Assembly (NCBI GenBank): GCA_014360565.1
Contig: JACIXH010000015.1
Span: forward strand, 1-44,725
Length of the DNA: 44,725 bases
Direction: 5' to 3'
Source of the DNA: Nocardia sp.
GTDB taxonomy: Bacteria; Actinomycetota; Actinomycetes; Mycobacteriales; Mycobacteriaceae
Shown here: one piece after another, positions 18,801 through 26,607 of the stretch
Position numbering within the stretch: position 1 is the stretch's first letter
Layout of the letters: each line of letters opens with the position of its first letter
The notes under the pieces: model-generated
Database searches by the model: none
The model's input: the letters and a program-made list of their open reading frames with translations, nothing else
Told to the model about the DNA's origin: nothing
Position numbers and translations under genes: made by a program

Positions 18801-19419
18801 TGTAGACCAGCTTCTCCAGCTCGGCGTGCGCCTCGACCAGCTGCTCCGGTTCCACCAGGTGTTCGGCGAGCTGGCCGGACAGCGCCAGCACCGCCTCGGT
18901 GACCGAGACGGGGGTGCGGTCGGTGTCGAGGTCACCGTCCCAGGAGCGCACCACCTCGTGTGCGAGCTGCCACAGCTGGGTCTGGGTGAGCAGTGCCGCC
19001 GAGGGCTCCACCGGCAGCAACAGACCGTGCGCGGTGAGCAGCCTGCCCGCGTAGGAATGGTAGGTGCTGATCTCGGGCTCGGCCCCGGCGACGACGGTGC
19101 GCAACGCCCCACTCGGGTCGATCTCGCGCAGCAGTGGCGCCCCTGCCAGCCGCGCCAGCCGGGTGCGGATCCGAGAGGTCAACTGCTGGGCGGCCTTGCG
19201 GGTGAAGGTCAGCCCGAGGACCTCGTCCGGTGCGACCAGCTGGTTGGCCACCATCCACACCACCCGCGAGGCCATCGTCTCGGTCTTGCCCGCGCCCGCG
19301 CCCGCGACGACCAACGTGGGCCCGGGCGGCGCGGCGATGACCGCGGCCTGTTCCTCGGTCGGTGGCGGCAGGCCGAGCGCGTCGGCCAACCGTTGCGGGG
19401 TGACGCGCACGCCGCTCAC
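15826..19419 (-). CDS. adnB: AdnB subunit of the AdnAB double-strand-break-resecting helicase-nuclease
   Basis: This protein of 1197 residues has an N-terminal UvrD-like motor with Walker A GAGAGKTE (about 40-47), Walker B VLLDEYQDTGHAQ, motif III AVGDPMQSIYGWRGAS, motif [19 protein letters not shown] and motif VI LFYVALTRTERVLLVSAY. A C-terminal RecB-type nuclease domain carries the VVDWKTGAEPG catalytic motif. AdnAB is the mycobacterial RecBCD/AddAB counterpart, and AdnB is known there as the main ATP-driven translocase. GTG 19419 overlaps the adnA stop by 4 nt, indicating translational coupling; the frame upstream of it lies within adnA. Unusual here is an insert of about 65 residues (about 302-367) between motifs II and III. 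It is the left gene of the two-gene operon. Confidence 0.94.
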   Translation of the reverse strand: MSGVRVTPQRLADALGLPPPTEEQAAVIAAPPGPTLVVAGAGAGKTETMASRVVWMVANQLVAPDEVLGLTFTRKAAQQLTSRIRTRLARLAGAPLLREIDPSGALRTVVAGAEPEISTYHSYAGRLLTAHGLLLPVEPSAALLTQTQLWQLAHEVVRSWDGDLDTDRTPVSVTEAVLALSGQLAEHLVEPEQLVEAHAELEKLVYTLPPGPRQRGGPSQALVGVVTAQRERVGLLPLVGQLADALNRRGALDFGSQMSLAAQLAVDHPEVAAAERARFKLVLLDEYQDTGHAQRVLLAALFGNAEAVQQDRPSKPVRIRGDARRSRHDGDTLFEMSEQQPSAQDRAGAAAPARPGVVTDSAAGDSVVQALAVTAVGDPMQSIYGWRGASAANLPRFATDFPTASGAPAPVLPLLTSWRNPPEALALANLVADPLRRVARAAGGATVDALRAKPQSHAGVVELALTETIAQERDWIAERIAREWATARENEDPPPTSAVLIRRNADAAPLAEALRAQGLPVEIVGLGGLLATPEVADIVATLRLIAEPGTGSAAVRILTGARWRIGVTDLAALARRARMLSIGSGSGATDAITDAAGLATALREVAPEPTEKAGLADAIADPGAADQYSEAGFARITALGEELAALRERSGQPLVELVADVERTIGVGVETQARRAIAGGGAGREHLDAFAEVVAGYAADSRASLSGLLAFFTAAESVENGLEPGEVEVARDRVQVLTVHAAKGLEWEVVAVPHVSATVFPSTTALSTWLGALSELPTALRGDRAQPDASEGVPVLDLSAVGDRAELEHALAEHKDALKSRRLDEERRLFYVALTRTERVLLVSAYYWPETGSSQKGPSDFLLELREANENPACAAHGVATVARWDDRPPPDAVNPFADNPPTAQWPRDPLGNRRDPIEQGAALVRDALDELRSGAADSGEIAESDETADDDPEGWVNDVDALLAEFTAAELAEQQVELPGQLPATALVELRADPARLAARLRRPLPYPPNPMARRGTAFHAWVQSWFGSEQLLGLDELPGAADSAGRAGRADQELAAMQSAFRRSPWAHRNPVDVEVPFETSIAGTVIRGRMDAVFAEPGGRWIVVDWKTGAEPGPADEPAVAMQLAVYRLAWARLMAARTGETEAAMLQRVGAAFHYIRSGRTIAPDRLAGPAELERLIRDAAPENTDTGTHETE

Positions 19420-22400
19420 TCGTCGGTCACCTGCCGTCCGGTGTCCTGCACCGGGCAACTACCCGCGACCGGGCAATGCCGGCACCCGTCGTTGCGGACC
19501 GCGAGATAGCCGGGACCGCGGGTCGCATCGGCGGCGTCGTGAATGGTCGCGCGCCACTGGTCGAGCCCATCGCTGTCGAGTGCGGGCTGGGTCCGTTCGG
19601 CGGCACCGGTTTTCGTGCTCCGCTTGGCGACGTACACCAGTCGCGCGCCGCCGGGATCGATCACCGGCGCCTGCTCGTCGGATTCCTCCTCGAGCGCACC
19701 GTGCGCGGCCGCCACCTGATAGGTGGCCAGCTGCGCGTGATCGGCCACGGCCTTCGCGCTGACCGGTGTTTTTCCCGTCTTCACATCGACGATGACAAAG
19801 CGGCCCTGCGCGTCTCGCTCCAGCCGATCGATCCGTCCCCGAATCCGCACCGACCGTGCGCCTTCCGTGCGGGCGGGCAACACGCAGTCCACCGGCACCT
19901 CGACCCCGGCCTGCGTGAGCTCACCGCGGGTGGTGCGTACCCAGGCGAGGAAGGTCTCCAGCATCGTCTCGGTGCGGCGCAGTTCCTGGCGCGAATGCCA
20001 CCCGTCGGCCGGGTCGACCGTTTTCCACGCCTGATCCAGCGCCGCCCGCACCTGCGCCTCGGGGACATCGCCCGCCAGCGCCTGCACGAGCGTGTGCACG
20101 AGATTGCCCTTCACAGCGTGGGGGTTGTCCCCGTCGGTGCCGCCGTGGCGTTCCAGCGCCCACCGCAGCGGACAGGTGCGCAGCAGTTCGACCGTCGACG
20201 GCGACAGCCCGATCGGCGAATCGTCGTCGTCCCAGAGTTCGCGCTGCGAGCTGAGTTCGGCGGTGCCGTACCAGTCGCCGGGGTCGGTGCCCGGCACGCC
20301 CGCGTCGGCCAGCCGCGCCAGCTGGCGCGCGGCCCGGTCACGCCGCCGATGGTCGGCGCCGGGATCGCACACCACCCCGCGCAGTTCGGCGACCAGCGCG
20401 TGCATCACCAGCGCGCGCCCCGGATCGGCGACCGGCAGCGCGCCCGGTTCGCCGCTGTCGTCGTCGCCGACGAGCTCGGCGAGGAACCGCGAGGGCACCA
20501 GATCCTGGTCTCCCGCAGCGGATTCGACCGCGGTGACAAGCAGCGACTCGCGCGCCCGGCTGCATGCCACGAGCAGCAGCCTGCGTTCCTCGGCCAGGAT
20601 CGGCGCGGCCCGGCTCACGGTCGCACCCGGATCCACCCCGGCGACGAGGTCGACGAGATCCTCGGTGTGCAGCAGCGTGCCTCTGGAACGCGGATTCGGC
20701 CAGATCCCCTCCTGCACAGCCGCTACCGCCACCACATCCCACTCCCGGCCCGCGGCCGCGTGCGCGCTGAGCAGCGTCACCGCGTCGCCTTCGGCGGTCA
20801 GCGGGCGACCCTGCTGCGGAAGTTGCTGGTGCAGAAGGTATTCGACGAACCCGTCGATGCTGGCCTTCGGCAGCCGGTCGACGTAGGCCGCGGCGGCATC
20901 GAACAACTCCACAGCCGCGTCGAGGTCGCGGTCGGCCTGCATCCCCCCGGCTCCACCGCGCCGCGACTGCAGAAACCATCGTCGCTCGAGCCGCGAACTC
21001 GTCCACAAAGTCCACAGCACATCTTCGAGACCCTGCCCTTTGGCCTGGGTCTGCTTCGCCTTCGCCACCGCACGCAGCACCCGGCGCAGCGGCGCCGCCT
21101 CGACTTCGGTGAGTCCGTCGAGCAGCCGCTGTTCGCCGACACCGACGATCAGGTCACGCAGCACCTCGGCGGAGGACTGGTCGATGAGCGGCACCACCGC
21201 AACCGCGGGTTCGGTCCGCGCCGGTTCCGGGATCGTTGTCGCGGCAGGCAGGTTCTCGGCATCGAGGAGATCGATATCGTCGGGCAGGCGCTCGGCGATA
21301 TCCCACGCCGGTTCGGATTCGGGCCGCAGCGGATCCGCCGGGTCCGGGGGCGGCAGCCACTCGTCGTCGACCGGATCCGGTTCGGGCTCGGGCATTTCCG
21401 GCAGTGGCGCGGCCTCGTCCCAGAGCACGAACTGATCGGCTCCGTCGACGAAGGGCTCGGCCAGCGCACCTGTTCGCTCCAGATCCAGGACGCTGCGCCG
21501 GACTCCACGACGAAGCCGGCGCAACGCGATCTGATCGGCCCCACCGAGCGGCCCCGACAACAGTTCCATCGCATCGTCGGGCGAGAACATCGCATCGATG
21601 GCCCGCCGCGAACCCGGCCGCGACGAGTCCCCCGCCAACAACACCCGCAGCGCCAGCACCATCCACGCCGCACCGCGCCGACGCGCCAACGGCTCCGCCA
21701 CCGCGGGCCTGCGCACCGGCACCCCCGCCGCCAGCAACGCCCGCCGCAACGGCGCCAGCGACAGCGGCACCGACCGCACGATCACCGCCATCGCCGACCA
21801 CGGCACCCCATCGGTGAGGTGCGCGCGCCGCAGATGATCGGCGATCAGCGCCGCCTCCTTGGCCGGCGTCGACAACACCCGCACCCGCACACTCGACTCG
21901 TCGACAGCAGGCGAGTCCTCGGGCAGCGGTCCGTACTCGGGCGGCGGTTCGTGCTCCGGCGGCGGTTCGTGCTCGGGTAGCAAATGCTCCGGCACGGCGG
22001 CTGGGGTCTGGTCCTCGTGCCCCGGCAACACCCGATGTCGTGCGCTTCCTGGCAACCGCGCGGCGATGCGGGCATTCGCCAAGCGGATCGGCGCACCGCT
22101 GCGATGATTGTGGCGCAACGTGATCCGCCGCTGCGGGATCGTGTCGAGCTCGGTCAGAAAGTGTGAATCGGCCCCGCGGAAGGTGAAGACCGCCTGGTCG
22201 GGGTCGCCGGTGACCACGGTGCTCGCGCTGCCGCTGCCGATCGCACGCACCAGCGTGGCGGCCTGCGGGTCGAGGTGTTGTGCGTCGTCGACGAGCAGAT
22301 AGCGGATCCGGTCGCGTTCGGCGGCGAGCAGATTGCGGTCACCGGCCAGGGCGTCCAGCGCCGCGCCGACCAGTTCCGCGGCATCGAGCGCAGGCGCGGT

Positions 22401-23156
22401 GGCCTCCGGCGCGGCGACACCGACCGACCAGCGCAGCATCGACGCCTGTTCGTAGCGCTGGAAGAACCGCCCGGCCGCCACCCACGCGTCGTTGTCGTGT
22501 GCACGACCGAGCGCCATCAGGTCCTCGGGACCGAGTCCGCGCTCGGTAGCGCGCAGCATCAGGTCACGCAGTTGCTCGGCGAACCCGCCCAGCGCCAGCG
22601 CGGGTTGTAAGCGCGGCGGCCACAGTCCCCCCATCCCGTCTTCGATATCGGCGAGATCGCCGCGCAGCATCTCGCGCAGCACCGCGTCCTGTTCGGCGCC
22701 GGTGAGTAGGCGCGGTGGCGGATTGCCGTGCAGATCGGCGTGCCGGCGCAGGACCGAGAAGGCGTAGGAGTGCAGGGTGCGCACCATCGGTTCCCTGCTC
22801 GCCCCCGCGATGCCACCCGCGGCGGGGCCGAGCCGATGGGTGATCGCGTCGCGCAGTGCGCCCGCCGCGTGCTTGGTGTGGGTGAGGACCAGCACCGCTT
22901 CCGGGTCAGTACCGTCGACGATTCGCGCGGCCACCAAGTCGACGAGCAACGCGGTCTTGCCCGTCCCCGGCCCGCCGAGCACCTGCCACGGTCGCCAACC
23001 CGGACGCGGCGGCGCGGGCTGGGCCTGCTCGGCGAACAGCGCGCGAACGGCCCCGCCCCAGGCCCGCGGCCGGGGCGCCCGCGTTGTCCGGCGCACGAGT
23101 CGCACCGAGCTATCCGATCGCACCACATCGGCTATTGCAACAGACCAGTCCGACAC
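19416..23156 (-). CDS. adnA: AdnA subunit of the AdnAB helicase-nuclease
   Basis: This 1246-residue protein has Walker A LGGPGTGKTALL near residue 60. The motif II equivalent reads LVDDAQHLDP rather than a canonical DExx. It also has VVTGDPDQAVFTFRGAD and VTLLSAHAAAGREWDVVAVAA. The C-terminal nuclease domain has VIVDVKTGKTPVS. Four cysteines, C995 and C1225, C1228, C1234, are arranged like the iron-sulfur clamp of AddB/Dna2-type nucleases. GTG 23156 has AGGGG about 7 nt upstream. A Pro/Glu/His repeat tract lies at about residues 388-415. It is divergent from the hydrolase gene at 23212 and translationally coupled to adnB. Confidence 0.94.
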   Translation of the reverse strand: MSDWSVAIADVVRSDSSVRLVRRTTRAPRPRAWGGAVRALFAEQAQPAPPRPGWRPWQVLGGPGTGKTALLVDLVAARIVDGTDPEAVLVLTHTKHAAGALRDAITHRLGPAAGGIAGASREPMVRTLHSYAFSVLRRHADLHGNPPPRLLTGAEQDAVLREMLRGDLADIEDGMGGLWPPRLQPALALGGFAEQLRDLMLRATERGLGPEDLMALGRAHDNDAWVAAGRFFQRYEQASMLRWSVGVAAPEATAPALDAAELVGAALDALAGDRNLLAAERDRIRYLLVDDAQHLDPQAATLVRAIGSGSASTVVTGDPDQAVFTFRGADSHFLTELDTIPQRRITLRHNHRSGAPIRLANARIAARLPGSARHRVLPGHEDQTPAAVPEHLLPEHEPPPEHEPPPEYGPLPEDSPAVDESSVRVRVLSTPAKEAALIADHLRRAHLTDGVPWSAMAVIVRSVPLSLAPLRRALLAAGVPVRRPAVAEPLARRRGAAWMVLALRVLLAGDSSRPGSRRAIDAMFSPDDAMELLSGPLGGADQIALRRLRRGVRRSVLDLERTGALAEPFVDGADQFVLWDEAAPLPEMPEPEPDPVDDEWLPPPDPADPLRPESEPAWDIAERLPDDIDLLDAENLPAATTIPEPARTEPAVAVVPLIDQSSAEVLRDLIVGVGEQRLLDGLTEVEAAPLRRVLRAVAKAKQTQAKGQGLEDVLWTLWTSSRLERRWFLQSRRGGAGGMQADRDLDAAVELFDAAAAYVDRLPKASIDGFVEYLLHQQLPQQGRPLTAEGDAVTLLSAHAAAGREWDVVAVAAVQEGIWPNPRSRGTLLHTEDLVDLVAGVDPGATVSRAAPILAEERRLLLVACSRARESLLVTAVESAAGDQDLVPSRFLAELVGDDDSGEPGALPVADPGRALVMHALVAELRGVVCDPGADHRRRDRAARQLARLADAGVPGTDPGDWYGTAELSSQRELWDDDDSPIGLSPSTVELLRTCPLRWALERHGGTDGDNPHAVKGNLVHTLVQALAGDVPEAQVRAALDQAWKTVDPADGWHSRQELRRTETMLETFLAWVRTTRGELTQAGVEVPVDCVLPARTEGARSVRIRGRIDRLERDAQGRFVIVDVKTGKTPVSAKAVADHAQLATYQVAAAHGALEEESDEQAPVIDPGGARLVYVAKRSTKTGAAERTQPALDSDGLDQWRATIHDAADATRGPGYLAVRNDGCRHCPVAGSCPVQDTGRQVTDE
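21922..21986 (-). repeat. In-frame 18-bp repeat encoding EHEPPP units in adnA
   Basis: GGCGGCGGTTCGTGCTC occurs at 21940 and again at 21958, an 18-bp period, with a third degenerate unit alongside. The encoded protein reads EHEPPP-EHEPPP-EYGPLP. It lies in a variable linker of AdnA and probably forms a flexible, disordered loop. Confidence 0.8.
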
Positions 23157-23211
23157 ACCGGCGCACCCCTACCGGGAGGACACGCTGCGCGAGGGTGCCC
23201 GACCGGCAAGA

Positions 23212-24000
23212 ATGGCAGTCGTGTCGTCGCTTCATGTGCACCGTTTCGGCCCCGCCGACGGTCCCCTCGTCCTCGCCCTGCACGGTCTCACCGGTCACGG
23301 CAACCGGTGGGAAACCCTGGCCACCGAGCACCTGCCGCACGCCCGCGTCATCGCTCCCGACCTGCGCGGACACGGCCGCTCCACCTCGCTGCCGCCGTGG
23401 GATCTCGAAACCATCGTCGACGATCTCGCGCAGCTGTTGCGCGCCGAGTCCGACGGTCCGGTGGTCGTGGTCGGCCACTCTTTCGGCGGGGCCGCAGGCA
23501 TCCATCTGGCTCGGCATCATCGCGACCTGGTGCGCGCGCTGGTGCTGCTCGATCCCGCCATCGGCATCGACGCGAAGCTGATCGAACAGGTCGCCCTCGC
23601 CAACCTGGCCTCCCCCGACTACACCGATCTCGCCGAAGCCCGCTCCGACAAACAGGTCAGTGCGTGGGGACCCGACGAAGTGGCCCCCGAGGTACTGGAA
23701 CGGGAGCTGGCCGAGCATCTGGTGCCCACCGAGGGCGGCCGGGTGGGCTGGCGCGTCTTCCAGCCCGCGATCACCTCGTACTGGAGTCAGCTGGCGCGGC
23801 CGTTCGTCCTGCCACCGGCCGATCTGCCTACCGTGCTGGTGCGCGCCGCCAAGGTAACGCCGCCGTATGCCACCGACGAGTTCCTGACCGCCCTCGCCGC
23901 GCACCTCGACAATTTCACCGCCGAGGTCTGGGACTGCGACCACATGGTCGCCCAGGCCCGCCCCGCCGAGACCGCCGCGCTGATCGCCACGGTCCTGTAG
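23212..24000 (+). CDS. Alpha/beta hydrolase (LipV-like, Rv3203 position)
   Basis: This 262-residue cytoplasmic hydrolase has an alpha/beta fold. An oxyanion-type LALHGLTGHGNRW segment comes first, then the nucleophile elbow VVGHSFGG with Ser90. A candidate acid follows the LDPAIG/PTVLVRA strands, and the final histidine lies in the DHMV segment near residue 243. There is no signal peptide. The substrate is not evident; mycobacterial LipV is described as an esterase. ATG 23212 is preferred because nothing better lies upstream; GTG 23221 is in frame and possible. The gene is 4 bp before the alkyltransferase-like gene, so they probably form one operon. Confidence 0.88.
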   Translation: MAVVSSLHVHRFGPADGPLVLALHGLTGHGNRWETLATEHLPHARVIAPDLRGHGRSTSLPPWDLETIVDDLAQLLRAESDGPVVVVGHSFGGAAGIHLARHHRDLVRALVLLDPAIGIDAKLIEQVALANLASPDYTDLAEARSDKQVSAWGPDEVAPEVLERELAEHLVPTEGGRVGWRVFQPAITSYWSQLARPFVLPPADLPTVLVRAAKVTPPYATDEFLTALAAHLDNFTAEVWDCDHMVAQARPAETAALIATVL

Positions 24001-24004
24001 CCCG

Positions 24005-24295
24005 ATGGCCGTCACGACAGAGGAACAGGTGGAGAAGGTCCGCGAACTGGTCGCCGCGATCCCGCCCGGCCGGGTGTCGACCTATGGCGACATCGCCGCC
24101 GCGGCCGGCCTGTCGTCGGCTCGCACGGTCGGCTGGATCATGCGTACCGACTCCGCCGACCTCCCGTGGCACCGCGTCATCGGCGCGTCCGGCCGCCCCG
24201 CCGCGCACCTGGCCGCTCGCCAACTCCGCCTGCTCGGCGAGGAAGGCGTCGCGATCGTCGACGGCCGGGTCGACCTCCGGTCGGCGCGGGTCTGA
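24005..24295 (+). CDS. Alkyltransferase-like protein (ATL/MGMT family) with Trp in place of catalytic Cys
   Basis: This 96-residue protein consists of the MGMT C-terminal DNA-binding/active-site fold alone: PPGRVSTYGDIAAAAGLSSARTVGWIM, the helix-turn-helix region, then LPWHRVIGASGR. The normal PCHRV motif reads PWHRV (Trp55), so alkyl transfer from O6-alkylguanine is not expected. By family knowledge, ATL proteins bind and flip O6-alkylguanine and recruit nucleotide excision repair. Location next to DNA-repair genes (uvrD2, adnAB) is consistent. It starts 4 bp after the hydrolase stop. Confidence 0.92.
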   Translation: MAVTTEEQVEKVRELVAAIPPGRVSTYGDIAAAAGLSSARTVGWIMRTDSADLPWHRVIGASGRPAAHLAARQLRLLGEEGVAIVDGRVDLRSARV

Positions 24296-24423
24296 CCTCG
24301 ACGCCCGGCCGTGCCCGTCGCGACGAGCCAGGACACGACAGCCCTGCTCGCGGGGGCTCGAGTATCAGCAAAGAGGCCTACTAGCATGGCATTCGTGCCG
24401 AAGACGCGATCCAGGACCAGCCG
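24296..24423. other. Gap between the ATL gene and the mobA-moeA fusion
   Basis: This 128-bp spacer contains the AT-richer patch CCTACTAGCATGG near 24378-24390, which may hold a -10 box. No terminator hairpin or ORF with a ribosome site was identified. Confidence 0.35.
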
Positions 24424-26166
24424 ATGACCGCCGCCGACGCGATCGTGCTCGCGGGTGGCCGAGCCAGCCGGATGGGCGGTGTCGACAAACCGGCGATCGT
24501 GATCGGTGGCCGGTCGATGCTAGAGGCTGCCTTGGACTCGGTCCGTGACTGCGACGAGGTTGTCGTGGTCGGGCCGCATCGCCGCGAACTCGATGCCCGA
24601 TTCGGGCAGGTGCGTGAGGTCCCGGCGGGCTCCGGGCCGGTGGCGGCGATCGGTACCGGCCTCGTCGCACTCGACTCCGCGGCAGCCTGGATCGTCGTGC
24701 TCGCGGCGGACATGCCCTTCCTCACCGGCGACACAGTCCAGCAATTGCTGCGCCGCGCAACCGAATCCACCGCCGATGCCGTCTTCGCGATGGATGATTC
24801 GGGCCGCCCGCAATATCTGGTGGGGGTATGGCGGCGCAGTGCGCTGGTCGCCGCGCTGGCCGGACTGGATTCGCTGGTGAACCAGCCGATGAAGGCCATC
24901 GTGCCCGCCGAGACCGTCCTGGTCGAGCTGGCGGATATCGCCGACTGCGACACCGAGGAAGAGGTCCGCCGCGCCCGCGAGTCCTTGGCCGCCGGCCGCG
25001 CGTCGGCCCGGCTCGATCTCACCGAAGCGCGCGACAACATCGGCACCGGGCTGACGCCGCTGGTGGCCTACGAGGCCGCACTCGGCGAAGTCCCCGGCGC
25101 CGCGCTGGCCGCGCCGATCACCGCCGCGAGCCCCCTGCCCCGCTTCGATGTCTCCGCGATGGACGGTTACGCCGTCTGCGGCGACGGTCCGTGGCAGCTG
25201 CGCCGCGACGTGGGCTTCGCCGGCGGTGCGCGGCCGGCGGGCCTGCTCCCCGGCGAAGCGGTGCGCATCGCCACCGGTGCCCATGTGCCCGACGGCACCA
25301 CGTCGGTCCTGCGCGACGAATTCGCCGCCATCACCGCCGATGAACTGACACGCTTGCCCGACACCCCGATCCGCGGCGATGTCCGAAACAGCGGCGAGGA
25401 CAGGAAGATCGGTGACCTCGTCGCCCCGGCGGGCACCCCGGTCACCGCCGCCCTCCGCTCTGCCGCCGCCTCCGTGGAGGTCACCACCGGCCTGGTCCGT
25501 GGCCCCGTGCGCGCACGAATTGTCATGACCGGCGACGAGATTCGCAGCACCGGACCGCTCCAATCCGGCCAGACCCGTGACTCCATCGGCCCGGTCCTGC
25601 CAGATCTACTGGCGGGCTGCGGCGTTCGCGTCGTCGATCGTGTCCATCTGCGCGACACCGCCCACGGCTTCGACGACACGCTCACCGACACCGCCGATTT
25701 CGACTTGCTCGTGGTGGTCGGCGCCACCGGCGGCGGTGCCGCGGATCAACTGCGCACCGCGCTGGCCCGAGCGCAGGCCCGCATCCTGGTGCCCCGGCTC
25801 GCCTTGCGCCCCGGCGGTTCCACCGTGGTCGCCGAACTTCCCACCGGGCCGACGGTTCTCGGCCTTCCCGGCAACCCTTTCGCCGCCATCGCGGTCCTGC
25901 TCGCCCTGACTCCCGCTATCGTCGCCGCGCGCACCGGCTCCCCCCTGCCCCGACGGGTCCTCGGCCCACTCCACAACGCTGCCGAGATCACCGCCCCGGT
26001 CCATCGCATCACCCCCGCCCGCTTCGCGCCCACCGGCGGCTGGCTCGGCGATGCCACAGTCCGCACCGCCCATTTGGCCGGCCTGATAGACCGCGACGGC
26101 CTGGTCATCGTCCCCCCGAACGCCACCGACGGATCAATCGTCGAGTTCCTCCCCCTGCCCGCGTGA
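24424..26166 (+). CDS. Fused molybdenum cofactor guanylyltransferase (MobA) - molybdopterin molybdenumtransferase (MoeA)
   Basis: This protein has 580 residues. Residues 1-190 are a MobA domain, with nucleotide-binding signature IVLAGGRASRMGGVDK (7-22), VLAADMPFL metal/GTP motif and a DIADCDTEEEV end. From about 195 a MoeA domain follows, with PRFDVSAMDGYAV, RIATGAHVPDGTTSVLRDE, IVMTGDEI, VVVGATGGGAAD and VLGLPGNPFA. MoeA inserts molybdenum into molybdopterin and MobA adds GMP to give the MGD cofactor needed by enzymes such as NarG, encoded at the right end of this window. The single open frame has no internal stop, so the fusion is real in this sequence. No strong ribosome site precedes ATG 24424. 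Confidence 0.92.
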   Translation: MTAADAIVLAGGRASRMGGVDKPAIVIGGRSMLEAALDSVRDCDEVVVVGPHRRELDARFGQVREVPAGSGPVAAIGTGLVALDSAAAWIVVLAADMPFLTGDTVQQLLRRATESTADAVFAMDDSGRPQYLVGVWRRSALVAALAGLDSLVNQPMKAIVPAETVLVELADIADCDTEEEVRRARESLAAGRASARLDLTEARDNIGTGLTPLVAYEAALGEVPGAALAAPITAASPLPRFDVSAMDGYAVCGDGPWQLRRDVGFAGGARPAGLLPGEAVRIATGAHVPDGTTSVLRDEFAAITADELTRLPDTPIRGDVRNSGEDRKIGDLVAPAGTPVTAALRSAAASVEVTTGLVRGPVRARIVMTGDEIRSTGPLQSGQTRDSIGPVLPDLLAGCGVRVVDRVHLRDTAHGFDDTLTDTADFDLLVVVGATGGGAADQLRTALARAQARILVPRLALRPGGSTVVAELPTGPTVLGLPGNPFAAIAVLLALTPAIVAARTGSPLPRRVLGPLHNAAEITAPVHRITPARFAPTGGWLGDATVRTAHLAGLIDRDGLVIVPPNATDGSIVEFLPLPA

Positions 26167-26395
26167 ATAAAAGTCCGCAATTGCTGTTCGAAATGCGGGC
26201 GAGAATGGAATCAACTGATTGACACGCCGAATTCACGCAGGTCAGAAACCTATTTTCGACTCAGGTCTACCGCCGAGCGGTCCTGGTGCTTATTGTTGGA
26301 TCGTCAGGCGTGGGACGCCCCGCACGCGAGGTGGATTGCGTCGGACAGTGCGTTGAAGGCTTTATCCTTTATCCCTCGGAAAGGACCGTGTGGAG
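26167..26395. other. AT-richer region upstream of the small Gln-rich gene
   Basis: This 229-bp stretch is clearly less GC-rich than its flanks. It contains a repeated TTTATCC element at 26361-26373, in which TATCCT (26363-26368) could serve as a -10 box for the small gene. No other feature is recognised. Confidence 0.35.
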
Positions 26396-26557
26396 ATGGC
26401 TGACAAGTCTAGGAAAGCGCCGAAGAAAATGCCCAAGCAGATGCCGCGCCAACAGCAGGAGCAGCGGCAGGAGCAGGGGCAGCAGGACTCGCAAGGCATG
26501 CCGCGAGCAGGTCAGGAAGATCGGCGTGATCAGCAGCGCCGCCCCGGCCATCACTGA
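26396..26557 (+). CDS. Small basic Gln-rich protein, 53 residues, unrecognised
   Basis: The frame reads MADKSRKAPKKMPKQMPRQQ at the start and ends in an Arg-rich RRPGHH. Composition is dominated by Gln, Arg, Lys, Pro and Met, with no hydrophobic segment or cysteine; it is probably disordered and nucleic-acid or phosphate binding by charge. Support for a real gene comes from AAAGGA about 10 nt upstream plus GGAG abutting the ATG, an AT-rich promoter-like region before it, and a perfect hairpin right after it. I do not know a family for it. Being short and low complexity, it could still be a chance frame. Confidence 0.5.
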   Translation: MADKSRKAPKKMPKQMPRQQQEQRQEQGQQDSQGMPRAGQEDRRDQQRRPGHH

Positions 26558-26569
26558 ATCACGTGTGTC

Positions 26570-26603
26570 GACGAGCCGCCGGTATCGCTACCGGCGGCTC
26601 GTC
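26570..26603. terminator. Perfect 15-bp hairpin between the small gene and the ABC transporter operon
   Basis: GACGAGCCGCCGGTA (26570-26584) pairs perfectly with TACCGGCGGCTCGTC (26589-26603) over a TCGC tetraloop. It sits between converging genes and probably terminates both, although neither side has a clear T-run. Confidence 0.7.
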
Positions 26604-26607
26604 CACG

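Noticed and set aside
19476..21980. An 834-codon plus-strand frame opposite adnA
   Set aside because: Antisense shadow, with low-complexity Arg/His/Pro runs and no recognisable fold.
21918..21990. Possible CRISPR-like or tandem-repeat array
   Set aside because: The units are 18 bp, in frame and coding within adnA, with no spacers.
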